Source: Gracilimonas sp040882225
GTDB lineage: Bacteria; Bacteroidota; Rhodothermia; Balneolales; Balneolaceae
Assembly: GCA_040882225.1 (NCBI GenBank)
Contig: JBBEBR010000005.1
Location: 1 to 64,000, forward strand
Direction: 5' to 3'
DNA length: 64,000 nt
This document shows positions 51,466-61,188 of this stretch, in pieces; positions within the stretch are counted from its first letter, which is position 1; each line of letters starts with the position of its first letter. A program made the translations under genes and the position numbers. The notes under the pieces are model-generated. The model was not told the DNA's origin, did no database searches, and saw nothing but the letters and a program-made list of their open reading frames with translations.

Positions 51466-54400
51466 TTATTTGATAAGTGTCATTTTTTGAATCTTTGTAT
51501 AAGTGGATTTGCTCGTACTGCCTCGGGCAGATAATCGATAAAAATAAACTCCACTTGCCATACTGGCTGCATTCCAGATAAGGTCATAATATCCCGCTTC
51601 CATTTTTTTGTTAATAAGGGTTGAAACCTTCCTGCCCAGCGCGTCAAAAACTTCGAGGGTAACTTCCGCAGATTCCGGCAATCCAAAAACAATAGTAGTG
51701 GAAGGATTGAATGGATTTGGATAATTGTGTTTCAACACAAAAGAAGCGGGAAGTTCTGAGATCCCCATATTATTGGATTTTATGAAAGCTTCCGTTCCCG
51801 CCAATAACCGGAATTTACGGGTAAGAGTATCACCCAACGCGCTGCGGATTGACCGTGAATTCTCCTCTTCGATATTCAAATTCCAGATTGTGCTTTGATT
51901 AATATCAATCAGCCTTACCTGGAATTCTCCGGGAAATTCCCCTAAAGGCGAAAAATCCATATTTATTTCTGGGGATGAGGAGTTTGTATGAACTTCGAAA
52001 TCCCAATAATGCCCTTCCGAAGTGTGTGAGCGAAAATCCACAGCCAATTTTTCCGCTGATATCTTTTCATCGTGGAAAGCAAGTTGCAGAAATTCTCCCG
52101 GTTGTTTGGGCGCATCTTTCAGGTCAAATGAATCTAAACCATCCAATGCTTCCTGTTGAACGCCAAGATAATTATAGCGGTCTGCTACCATGCCTGAACT
52201 TGCGTTCACATGAATCGACCATCCCTGACTATCATCAAAAGTGAGATAATTTCCCCCAATTTGTTTGGTACTTCCTGAAGCCTCTTGCGCCGGGTTCAAT
52301 TTAAGTTCCACAGGATTATTACTGCTGTTATTCACAAAATATCCTTCCCAGGGCTTCATTGTTGGGCTGTTGGTAAATCCAGTTCCATCGTAATGCCACA
52401 GATTTTCGACACTCTCCGGTTTTTCCGCGTTATCCCAACTTGTTGTGTAGGCAAATGGAGATCCAATCATATTCCAGCCGGGTTGCAAAAAGATGCTGAA
52501 CATTTCATCTGTCCGAGCACTTTTCCCGCTCCCGGTTTTTATAGAAGCCGCTTTTGTGGTGATAAACCAGTATCCACGTCCCGGAGCAAAAGATTCAAAA
52601 TTACTTGCGGTATGTTCGATGTAACTGCCAGACTGCCACCTGAACAACCGCCACGTATCTTCACTTCCAGCTCCAAAATTTTTCATCACGGTGTCTACCG
52701 CCCCAGATATTCCGGTAAGCGGGATGGAAATCATCCTGTATAAGTTCTGCTCGGTTCCTGCCGGCTGAGGTGAACTTTTCACTATCCCTGAAGGCGTTTC
52801 TACAATAATTGTATAAGGATTTAAATGCGGATCTTTTGCAGGAGAAGTTGAAACCTCGGAGCCATCGGTAACCTCAAACCAATAAGAAATTCCGTTTACA
52901 GAAACGATGTTAGCGGGAAGTGATACGGAATAAACCCCGCTTCCGCTATTCTGCAATTGTGTTTTAGTATAACTACTTTTTCCCGCTCCCCCGCCTGATT
53001 TATAATACACATAGGCAGCGCCGCTGTCTCCCAATCCTGTAGGAGTGATGTTTATGGGTACCGATTGTCCACTTACTACGCTATTGGTGCCAGATTTTAT
53101 TTCAGTAGAATCAACACCTGTAGAAAGTGCCACTCCCTTCCCGGAAAGATCAATTTTAGCAGGATCGATATTGCTTTGCAATGTTAGCTGGGCTGAATAA
53201 ACCTGTGGATTAACCGGATCAAATTCTACCACTATAGATTGTTGCTGGCTGGGCTGCAAAGTAAATGGAAAATTTGTAGGCGAATCGATCTTAAAGGCCG
53301 AATTATCTGTAGTTAAATTATTCACGATCAAATCTGCATTTCCCCCATTCGTTACACTGAAAGAAAGTGATGAGCTGTTTTCTATACGAACCTCCCCAAA
53401 ATTCAATTTCTGTGTACTCATTTGAATGCTTGGGGCGGGTTCATCAACACCTATGCCTTTTAGTACGACCTGTTCAGCTGCCGAACTATTTGTGCGGTCA
53501 CTGCTGATATTTAATTTCCCGGCAAACTCCTCTCCTCCCCCATTATCAGGTGCAAAAGTGATTTCAACATCTTGAGAAGATTCTGGTGAAATAAATAGCG
53601 GATCAGAAGGAGACGGAGCATTTTCTACATAGAAATTATTATTGTCGGAGCCAATCACCGTAATTTTTAGTGTGGCATTTCCATCATTGCTAAGGGTAAG
53701 TACCTGCTTTGAAGTAGTGCTTTGAGTAACCAATCCAAAGTTCAGCGTGTCGGGATTTATACTTAACAGCCGTGTAGGCGGGCCTAAGGTTCCTTCCCCG
53801 CTAAATACCACTCTGGTTTTATTTTTTGCGACATCATTACTTGTAATTTCGATGTACCCCGAAAAACCAGACACCGTACCAGGTGCAAAAATTACAGGTA
53901 CAGTTAAGGGCGATCCTCGTTCAATATCTACGGGAGCAGATATTTCTGCAGAGAATGCCTCTCCAGACATACTCACTGTTGAGACCGTTAAAGCATTCGT
54001 TCCCAAATTTCGAATTTGAAAAGACCTTGCAGAATCCTTTCCGATCTCTACTGCTCCAAAAGATAAACTGTCGGTACTAAGAGCAATGGTTGGTTCAGGG
54101 TTCAGCTCGGCAATGCCACTCAAACTCACTTGCTGAGTAGACACATTCCCGGAAAGATTGAGAGAAGCGTTTTTATTGCCTTCTGTTCCCGGAACAAGAG
54201 CCACATTAATAACAAGGCTATCCGTTAATGCAAAGCCCGGCGCCAAAACACCCGAAGTTGGAGAAACTCTAAACTCCTCTGAATTCACCGATATATTCGC
54301 GAGTTTTAAGGTGTCGTAACCGGTATTGTAAATGGCCACATAACGGGCTACGCTATCCCCAACTATTACTGTACCGTAATCTAAGCTGGAAGAGGAGACC

Positions 54401-56022
54401 TCCATAATAGGAGCTTTCGCCAATGCCGATCCTAACAACTTTATCGTCTTATTCTGATCGTTATTAGCAATGGTAAGGGTGGCGTTCTTATCTCCTGCGC
54501 TGGTCGGTTCATAGTTTACTGTAAAGGTGAGTTCATTTGAAGAATTAGCTGGAATGGAACCTGATGTTTGGCTTACATTGAACTCTGAAGATGACGAGGT
54601 GATGTTGGTGATATTTAGAGCTCCATCTCCATTATTTTTTATAGTGAATGTCTGGGCCAAGCTATCTCCAACCACATGTTCCCCAAAAATCAGCGTGTCT
54701 GTAGAAACAGCAATCACCGGTTTTGTTTGGATAGAAAACGTTTTTGAGCTGGGTTGACTCCATTCACCCTTCGAGTTTCTGAAACGCAGGTACATCGTAT
54801 GCTGCCCCACTCCCAAACCTGTTTCAGACACAGGTATATCCAATTGAACTTCTTCCTCAGTGGAATTGAAACTACCATCTTTGGAAGCTGTTATGGCTGT
54901 CCCATTTCCCTCGCCCGGATCAGAATTAAAATAATACTCGGCTTTTTCAACAACAGTGATATTTTCAACCTGAAACGGCACGCCACGCGCAGGACCCCAT
55001 TTGCCATTGGAACCTTTTACTCGGAAATACACGAAATGCCTGCCTATGGGTAAATCGGAAATAGTGAATGTAGCTTCGAGCTCTTCTATAGGTTCATCAA
55101 AAGTACCATCGGCCGGGGCGGCGATTGATGTTCCGCTACCCGCACCCGGATCTTCGTTTACAAAATATTCAGCTGTTTCGATATAAAGGTCCTCATCCTC
55201 AGTAGACTTCACCTGAAACTGAAAACCTTTTTCCGCTCCCCAATTACCGGTATTATCCTGAAAACGGGTGTAAATCATATGAAGGCCGTCTGAGAGGTTG
55301 CTCAGTTGCACATCCATTTCAAACGATTCTGTATTTCCGTCAAAAGTGCCATCTACTGCTGTAACAATAGATGTTCCGTTTCCTTTGCCAGGATCTGTAT
55401 CAATAAAATATTCGGCTTTGCTGATAGAATAGGTGAAATCAGCATTCTCTCTTACTGAAAAAACCTGCCCTTTAGGTGCTCCCCATTGCTCATTAGCATC
55501 TTTAAAGCGAACATACACCATGTGCTGACCTTCTGAATACGCTCCACCAGAAATATCTATTTCAATACTTTCTACAGCATTATCAAAAGCACCGTCTTCA
55601 GTAACAGTGATGGGTGTTCCCATTCCCTTTCCGGGATCATTATCTACAAAATATTCAGCAGCCTTAATTTCATGTATAAATTCTTTCTCCAGGCCTACCT
55701 TGAATACCATCCCTTTTGGCGCTCCCCATTTTCCATTCGCTTCCTTAAATCGTACATAAATAGTATGGTAGCCTTCACTGTACGAATTAGCGGGTAACTC
55801 AAAAGTGATGCTTTCCAAGGATTCGTTGAAAGTGCCATCATCCGGTACTGAAACAGAAGTACCATTCCCTTTTCCCGGATCAGTGTTCACATAATATTCC
55901 GCAGCTATTATTTGTCCAGAAGCCAGAATATGCGATACTGGTAAAAAACAAAGGGTTAAAGCAAAGGCGCCCTGAAAAACCCTTTCTAAATATTTAAGTA
56001 ATGTTTTTATAAAAAATTTCAC
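51466..56022 (-). CDS. 1518-residue secreted repeat protein with type IX-like sorting domain
   Basis: Signal peptide within residues 1-36. Residues 41-435 hold five tandem repeats of about 80 residues, starting at 41, 122, 203, 284 and 361, each opening AEYFxDxDPGxGxGT and closing GxHxxYxRFKDxxGxWG. Residues 436 to about 990 hold five choice-of-anchor-D (ASH-like) repeats (e.g. TDTLIFGEHVVGDS). An Ig-like part and a low-homology region follow. The last 85 residues form a type A sorting domain (NYPNPFNPSTTI, DALGRKV, SGVYFYRL). It is probably exported by the type IX system to the surface or medium as an adhesin or matrix protein. Confidence 0.85.
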   Translation of the reverse strand: MKFFIKTLLKYLERVFQGAFALTLCFLPVSHILASGQIIAAEYYVNTDPGKGNGTSVSVPDDGTFNESLESITFELPANSYSEGYHTIYVRFKEANGKWGAPKGMVFKVGLEKEFIHEIKAAEYFVDNDPGKGMGTPITVTEDGAFDNAVESIEIDISGGAYSEGQHMVYVRFKDANEQWGAPKGQVFSVRENADFTYSISKAEYFIDTDPGKGNGTSIVTAVDGTFDGNTESFEMDVQLSNLSDGLHMIYTRFQDNTGNWGAEKGFQFQVKSTEDEDLYIETAEYFVNEDPGAGSGTSIAAPADGTFDEPIEELEATFTISDLPIGRHFVYFRVKGSNGKWGPARGVPFQVENITVVEKAEYYFNSDPGEGNGTAITASKDGSFNSTEEEVQLDIPVSETGLGVGQHTMYLRFRNSKGEWSQPSSKTFSIQTKPVIAVSTDTLIFGEHVVGDSLAQTFTIKNNGDGALNITNITSSSSEFNVSQTSGSIPANSSNELTFTVNYEPTSAGDKNATLTIANNDQNKTIKLLGSALAKAPIMEVSSSSLDYGTVIVGDSVARYVAIYNTGYDTLKLANISVNSEEFRVSPTSGVLAPGFALTDSLVINVALVPGTEGNKNASLNLSGNVSTQQVSLSGIAELNPEPTIALSTDSLSFGAVEIGKDSARSFQIRNLGTNALTVSTVSMSGEAFSAEISAPVDIERGSPLTVPVIFAPGTVSGFSGYIEITSNDVAKNKTRVVFSGEGTLGPPTRLLSINPDTLNFGLVTQSTTSKQVLTLSNDGNATLKITVIGSDNNNFYVENAPSPSDPLFISPESSQDVEITFAPDNGGGEEFAGKLNISSDRTNSSAAEQVVLKGIGVDEPAPSIQMSTQKLNFGEVRIENSSSLSFSVTNGGNADLIVNNLTTDNSAFKIDSPTNFPFTLQPSQQQSIVVEFDPVNPQVYSAQLTLQSNIDPAKIDLSGKGVALSTGVDSTEIKSGTNSVVSGQSVPINITPTGLGDSGAAYVYYKSGGGAGKSSYTKTQLQNSGSGVYSVSLPANIVSVNGISYWFEVTDGSEVSTSPAKDPHLNPYTIIVETPSGIVKSSPQPAGTEQNLYRMISIPLTGISGAVDTVMKNFGAGSEDTWRLFRWQSGSYIEHTASNFESFAPGRGYWFITTKAASIKTGSGKSARTDEMFSIFLQPGWNMIGSPFAYTTSWDNAEKPESVENLWHYDGTGFTNSPTMKPWEGYFVNNSSNNPVELKLNPAQEASGSTKQIGGNYLTFDDSQGWSIHVNASSGMVADRYNYLGVQQEALDGLDSFDLKDAPKQPGEFLQLAFHDEKISAEKLAVDFRSHTSEGHYWDFEVHTNSSSPEINMDFSPLGEFPGEFQVRLIDINQSTIWNLNIEEENSRSIRSALGDTLTRKFRLLAGTEAFIKSNNMGISELPASFVLKHNYPNPFNPSTTIVFGLPESAEVTLEVFDALGRKVSTLINKKMEAGYYDLIWNAASMASGVYFYRLSARGSTSKSTYTKIQKMTLIK

Positions 56023-56087
56023 GCTTCTACCCCTATATTTTAATTAGATGAAAAATAAGTTGGGCCCCATAAGGGGCTTTCAACTAA

Positions 56088-57209
56088 TTAATTACCGCCA
56101 ATACGGCCGGTTGCTTTTATGGTAATAGTACCAGAGGGAGAAACAGTCGTAGGAGAAACCTGGAAATCAATAACTACCGGAACGGAAGGTGCGCCACGGC
56201 CATCAGCAAAAGGTCTTGGGCCGGCATAAATCCCAATGTCGCTGCGGGAACCGTTGGTATCAAGATATAAGGTGCCGGTTCTGCCGGCATCAATCCAACC
56301 TGAACCATCAGCTAAACTGAAATCAAAATTTGCTTCGTCGATAGCATCTATATCCAGGTCTTCATTATCCACGTCAAACTCAACAAAGTCTGGAGCTGCC
56401 TCTACCGGATTCAACCCAAATGAAGTAACTGATCCATAAAAGCCATTATTGGTTGCAAAGGTTGATGCTGTATTATAGAGTCCGCTGCCTGTACCACCAG
56501 CAAATGCGTTTGAATATACTTCCGGTGCACCTGCACTAATATTGATAGCTCCGGACTGGAAATAATTAAAACTGCCTTTTAAAAATAAATTATACGCTAT
56601 AATTACACCTGAACCACTCGTGCCAACAGTCACAGCACCACCATAATTACCTACATTAGATGCTGAAAATATATTATTCAGAACTTGAGTGTTTGGACCA
56701 GTTGTATAAACTGATGAAGAACCACTTGTTTCAAATATATTACTTCGAACAGTATCCTGGCTTCCCGCCAATGTTAATACTGATGACCCACTTATTAATA
56801 AATTTTCCTCAATGGTAGTACCAGACGTTCCGCTTTCTGTAGAAAGAAAGCTGGCAGCGCCCTGTACTCTAAATCCTTTTATAACTGTTCCATCCGCTGA
56901 TCCGGTTAATGCAAAGTATCCACTGCCGGCAATATCAATCAATTCAGTTCCGCCTTCTTCCACCGGCATATAACCAGAACCAATGATGACTAATTTTTTG
57001 GTAACCGAAATTTTTCCCAAACTTGCAGTAAAGGGATACTGATCGGGTTGAACACGAATAGTATCACCTGCAGAAGCTGCCGAAACCGCGGCATGGATAC
57101 TGATAAAGTCTCCCGTTCCGGAGAGATCAACAATGTGTGTGGTCTGAGCATGAACAGCGGTGGCGCTCACCACTAATAGTAAAGCGAAAAAGCCTAAATT
57201 TTTGTACAT
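56088..57209 (-). CDS. Secreted right-handed beta-helix protein
   Basis: 373 residues with a signal peptide ending VHAQ. The opening HIVDLSGTGDFISIHAAVSAASAGDTIRV is that of pectate-lyase-like beta-helix proteins, and many short Gly/Ser/Thr/Asn-rich coils follow (about 80-260). The C-terminal 35 residues form a separate beta segment (VIDFQVSPTTVSPSGTITI) and lack a type IX signal. No catalytic residues were recognised, so it may be structural. First gene of the four-gene surface module, 65 bp upstream of the giant protein. Confidence 0.75.
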   Translation of the reverse strand: MYKNLGFFALLLVVSATAVHAQTTHIVDLSGTGDFISIHAAVSAASAGDTIRVQPDQYPFTASLGKISVTKKLVIIGSGYMPVEEGGTELIDIAGSGYFALTGSADGTVIKGFRVQGAASFLSTESGTSGTTIEENLLISGSSVLTLAGSQDTVRSNIFETSGSSSVYTTGPNTQVLNNIFSASNVGNYGGAVTVGTSGSGVIIAYNLFLKGSFNYFQSGAINISAGAPEVYSNAFAGGTGSGLYNTASTFATNNGFYGSVTSFGLNPVEAAPDFVEFDVDNEDLDIDAIDEANFDFSLADGSGWIDAGRTGTLYLDTNGSRSDIGIYAGPRPFADGRGAPSVPVVIDFQVSPTTVSPSGTITIKATGRIGGN

Positions 57210-57345
57210 AATTCCGAATGTTTAGTATTGTGGGTATTTGCACCCAATCTATTCGGAGTAACATTCAGAGAAAATACCCGATTCAGGGTATATTGTTTGG
57301 GAAAAACAATCAGCTAACTGTTTCGGGTTTTTCTATTTATGAAGA

Positions 57346-58416
57346 TTAGTTTTCGCTTTTCTTCAACGAATCAGGTAGTGCGATACCTAAATTTTTCGCT
57401 CGTTCTCTCCATTTTTGGCGGGCGAGTTTTTGCATGTCTTCGATGGCGTCAAATTCATCCACAATCTCCATCCCCAGCAGGGTTTCCACAACATCTTCCA
57501 TAGTTACCACGCCCGAGAATCCACCATACTCATCAACAACAACGGCTATGTGTTCTTGTTTTTCGAGGAGTCTTTCGAAGAGTGTTTTAAGGGAAATTGT
57601 TTCTGGAAGAATCAACACCTCCCGCTTTATTTTTTTGAGAGGCTTATCGCCAGTGCCTTCAGCAAGGTTCATGTATAAATCATTCTTAAGAATATAGCCG
57701 GTAATTTCCTCTTCATTTTCTCCAAAAATAGGAATTCTGGAAACTCTCAACTCTTCTTCATTTTTAGTGATTTCATCTATGGTTTTATCCTCCTGATATT
57801 TCACCACTACAATTCGCGGAGTCATCACATCTTTAACGCGTAGTGAATTAAATCGAATCAGGTTTTTAAATATATTTGATTCTCCTTCCTCAAAAACACC
57901 TTCTTCAAAGCCTTTATCTGCCATCGCGCTAAATTCTTCCCGGCTCATAGTTGGTTGATTGTCATCGCTGGCTAACCATTTTGTAATCCATTTAGACATC
58001 AAAACCAATGGGTAGGTTATCAGAATCAATACCCGCGTAGTTTGAGCTGTAAATGCCGCAAGTTTTTTCCAGTAAGTAGCACCTAATGTTTTGGGGATGA
58101 TTTCGGAAAGGAATAAAATCAAAAGCGTCAGAATAGCTGAAGTAATTCCAACATACGCATTTCCAAATACGATTAATGACTGAGCTCCCACTCCCGCCGC
58201 GCCAACAGTATGCGCAATAGTATTTAAACTCAGAATTGCGGATAGTGGCCGGTCGATATCATTCTTCAGGCTTCGCAACAATTCACCGGACCGAGAACCT
58301 TTTTGCTCGAGCACCGCTATATACGCGGGATTTATAGATAACAATACCGCCTCTAAAATGGAGCAAAGAAAGGAAACTCCGATGGCTAAAATTAAATAAA
58401 ATATTAGTAATCCCAT
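57346..58416 (-). CDS. CNNM/CorC-type membrane protein with CBS pair
   Basis: 356 residues. An N-terminal DUF21/CNNM membrane domain has about four helices (1-150), followed by two CBS domains (VKDVMTPRIVVVKYQ and AVVVDEYGGFSGVVTMEDVVETLLG). The C-terminal CorC_HlyC domain present in many relatives is missing, so this is the short form. Members are linked to magnesium or cobalt transport. The start at 58416 is taken as the first ATG before the membrane domain. Confidence 0.88.
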   Translation of the reverse strand: MGLLIFYLILAIGVSFLCSILEAVLLSINPAYIAVLEQKGSRSGELLRSLKNDIDRPLSAILSLNTIAHTVGAAGVGAQSLIVFGNAYVGITSAILTLLILFLSEIIPKTLGATYWKKLAAFTAQTTRVLILITYPLVLMSKWITKWLASDDNQPTMSREEFSAMADKGFEEGVFEEGESNIFKNLIRFNSLRVKDVMTPRIVVVKYQEDKTIDEITKNEEELRVSRIPIFGENEEEITGYILKNDLYMNLAEGTGDKPLKKIKREVLILPETISLKTLFERLLEKQEHIAVVVDEYGGFSGVVTMEDVVETLLGMEIVDEFDAIEDMQKLARQKWRERAKNLGIALPDSLKKSEN

Positions 58417-58519
58417 CTCTGATTATAACTATTTTTATGCACACTTCTGTGAATTTAACGGTATTTTGAATCCCTTTCATCGGGCTTTCACAATACATTA
58501 AACAAAGATTTATCATTCA

Positions 58520-60478
58520 TTGCTTTCATTAGAAAACATCACATTACATCTTGGCGACCGAGAGTTGCTCGATCAAATTAGCACCTTTATTAATCCCGGA
58601 GACCGCATAGGTTTGGTTGGCCCAAATGGTGCCGGAAAATCTACCTTACTGAAAATAATCATGGGAATTCAGGAGGTGGATGAAGGCAATATTCAGCTCG
58701 CTGGCGAAGAAACGCTTGGATATCTTCCGCAGGATGGCGTTGACCCGGATTTTACGCTTACCGTGATCGAAGAAGTGGAATCCGCTTTTGCCGAACTTTT
58801 TGAGTTGGAAATGAAAGTAAAATCTCTACAGGAAAAATTTGCAGATATCGATCATAAAAGCGCCGAATATGAAAAACTGATGGATCAATATGGCAAGTTG
58901 CAAACCCAACTTGAGACTTCCGGTTTATACAGCCTGCGTTCTGAAGTAGAAAAAGTACTTGATGGCCTTGGTTTTAGCGAAGAAGACTTTCACCGGAATA
59001 CATCCGAGTTCAGTGGAGGTTGGTTGATGAGAATTGCCCTGGCAAAACTGTTGCTAAAAAAACCAACCTATCTATTGCTGGATGAGCCCACAAACCACCT
59101 CGATATTGAGTCGCTTCAATGGATGGAAAATTTCCTGAATTCTTATGAAGGTGCCGTTGTTGTTGTTTCGCACGATCGGGCTTTTCTTGATATGATTACC
59201 ACCCGAACGCTTGCTTTGCGAAGTGGCGAGCTCAGCGATTATGCCGGGCATTATTCTTTCTACGAAAAAAAGTGGGATGAAGAACGTGAACTGCTCCTGA
59301 ATGCTCAAAAGAATCAGGAAAAGCAGATTAAGGAAACCGAAGAATTCATCGAGCGTTTTCGCTACAAAGCTTCAAAAGCGAGACAGGTGCAAAGCCGGGT
59401 AAAGCAGCTCGAAAAACTCGATCGCATTCAACTTGAAGAAGATCAAAGCAAAGTTTCTTTCCGATTTCCGGAGCCGCAACGCAGCGGACAGGTTGTGATG
59501 CGGCTGGAAGATTTACACAAAAGTTATGGCGACCATTCCGTGTTTGAGGGGCTTGATTACGAGCTGGAACGTGGAGATAAAATCGCGGTTGTTGGCCCTA
59601 ATGGTGCAGGTAAATCTACGTTAATCCGAATTTTGGCTGGAAATGAACCCTATCAAAAAGGCGCGCGAAAAGAAGGCCATAATGTAACGGTGAATTATTT
59701 TGCGCAGCATCAAGCTGAAGAACTTGATCCTCAAAAAAATCCTCTGGAATCTATGATGGCTGCTGGTTCAGGCGAAAAAGAAAGCCGTCTTAGAACCATT
59801 CTCGGATGTTTTCTTTTTCAGGGTGATGATGTTTTTAAAAAAGTCAGGGTGCTTTCGGGCGGAGAAAAAAGCCGGCTTGCTTTGGCAAAAATGCTTCTCT
59901 CTCCCGCTAACTTTCTGATTTTTGATGAGCCCACGAACCACCTGGATATGAGCAGTAAAAACATCTTGCAGCAAGCCATTCAACAGTATGAAGGAACCTG
60001 CGCTATTGTTTCTCACGACAGGGCTTTTCTTGATCCAATTGTAAATAAAGTACTGGAAGTTCAGCCGGGCTACATCAAAACCTATTTGGGAAATGTGTCT
60101 TATTACTTACAGGTTAAAAAGGAAGAAGAAGCCGCCGCGGCTTCGGTGCCATCACCTAAAAAAGAAGAAAAAACAGACGACAAATTATCCCGAAAAGAAA
60201 TCAGGAGACAGGAAGCCGAGTACCGAAATCACTTTAATAAACACGTAAAACCCATCAAGAACAAAATTTCAGCTTTGGAAAAAGATATCGAAAAGATGGA
60301 GTTACGAAAAGGCGAAATCGAAGAGTTAATGGCAGAACCTGATTTTTATGAGGATGCCGAAAATGTGAAGAAATTCTCATTAGAATATGACGGGCTGAAA
60401 GCTGAACTTACCGACCGATACTCGAAATGGGAGGAGTATTCAAACCGAATTGAAGTGATTGAAAAAGAAATAGCCTGA
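58520..60478 (+). CDS. ABC-F family ATPase
   Basis: 652 residues with two ATPase domains and no membrane part. Walker A: GPNGAGKSTLLK and GPNGAGKSTLIR; signatures: FSGGWLMRIALAK and LSGGEKSRLALAK; Walker B: LLLDEPTNHLD and LIFDEPTNHLD. An interdomain linker (about 245-310) and a Lys/Glu-rich C-terminal coiled coil (about 540-650) are present, as in Uup/YbiT-like proteins that act on the ribosome. It starts with TTG at 58520, directly at the first strand. The next gene overlaps its stop codon by one base. Confidence 0.92.
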   Translation: MLSLENITLHLGDRELLDQISTFINPGDRIGLVGPNGAGKSTLLKIIMGIQEVDEGNIQLAGEETLGYLPQDGVDPDFTLTVIEEVESAFAELFELEMKVKSLQEKFADIDHKSAEYEKLMDQYGKLQTQLETSGLYSLRSEVEKVLDGLGFSEEDFHRNTSEFSGGWLMRIALAKLLLKKPTYLLLDEPTNHLDIESLQWMENFLNSYEGAVVVVSHDRAFLDMITTRTLALRSGELSDYAGHYSFYEKKWDEERELLLNAQKNQEKQIKETEEFIERFRYKASKARQVQSRVKQLEKLDRIQLEEDQSKVSFRFPEPQRSGQVVMRLEDLHKSYGDHSVFEGLDYELERGDKIAVVGPNGAGKSTLIRILAGNEPYQKGARKEGHNVTVNYFAQHQAEELDPQKNPLESMMAAGSGEKESRLRTILGCFLFQGDDVFKKVRVLSGGEKSRLALAKMLLSPANFLIFDEPTNHLDMSSKNILQQAIQQYEGTCAIVSHDRAFLDPIVNKVLEVQPGYIKTYLGNVSYYLQVKKEEEAAAASVPSPKKEEKTDDKLSRKEIRRQEAEYRNHFNKHVKPIKNKISALEKDIEKMELRKGEIEELMAEPDFYEDAENVKKFSLEYDGLKAELTDRYSKWEEYSNRIEVIEKEIA

Positions 60479-60999
60479 TGAATTTTAAAATCCGATTGTT
60501 TGTACCGCTTGTATTTTTGTGGGGATGGATGGCAGCGTGTTCCATATCTAATCCTGAGATAGCAAATCACCAAAATTCAGATCCCGAAGAACGTATTTCA
60601 TTGGAAATTAATGAAGCCCTTCAGTTTGAGTTTCAAAAAATTGACAGCGCATGGATTGGAAATCTTACTGTTTTTATAATGAATGAGAATAATGAAAAAG
60701 TGGTGCAATCGAAATTTACATCCGCTAATGATAGTTCATGGCAGGATTTCGACCTCTTCGTGAATTTTCTGAAGCTTTATGACATTCCACCCCAAAATGA
60801 AATTGATGGCTGGGTTCCTGATTCGGAAAATCTGCCCCGGCGTGTTTATAGCTTTCAGGTTTTCGATGGCGAATCCACCAAAACTTTCTCTTATCAGGAT
60901 CCAATTAATGATCTTCGCGATTACTGGCAATCGCAAAATATACTCACCTTCGTGACTTTTATTGAGAATGATTTACACTGGCTGCCGGAAGATCTTTAG
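60478..60999 (+). CDS. Hypothetical lipoprotein
   Basis: 173 residues with a lipoprotein signal; the lipobox MAAC puts the lipidated cysteine at residue 21. The remainder is acidic, without a recognised domain. The ATG overlaps the ABC-F stop codon (TGATG), so the two are translationally coupled. Confidence 0.7.
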   Translation: MNFKIRLFVPLVFLWGWMAACSISNPEIANHQNSDPEERISLEINEALQFEFQKIDSAWIGNLTVFIMNENNEKVVQSKFTSANDSSWQDFDLFVNFLKLYDIPPQNEIDGWVPDSENLPRRVYSFQVFDGESTKTFSYQDPINDLRDYWQSQNILTFVTFIENDLHWLPEDL

Positions 61000-61142
61000 G
61001 TTTTGTAGTCATTTGCGCAAAAAAGTATTTCCTAAATGATGACAAACGATTGCCCCTCCTTTCTGGTTTGCACAAATGCCAAGGCTGATTTCAGTGCTTC
61101 AATAGAATTTTATTTCCATAGAAATAACCAATTCTTAATCAT

Positions 61143-61150
61143 TATCTTTG
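61143..61150 (+). promoter_or_regulatory. Putative -7 box of the glyS promoter
   Basis: TATCTTTG, the same box as upstream of yajC, 39 bp before the glyS start codon. No clear -33 TTG. Confidence 0.5.
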
Positions 61151-61188
61151 GCTCTCACTAAAAATTTGAATAGTAAAAAATCACCCGC

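Noticed and set aside
57274..57291. Inverted repeat ATACCC/GGGTAT upstream of the beta-helix gene
   Set aside because: Six-base stem with a six-base loop and no promoter box or T tract beside it; could be chance.
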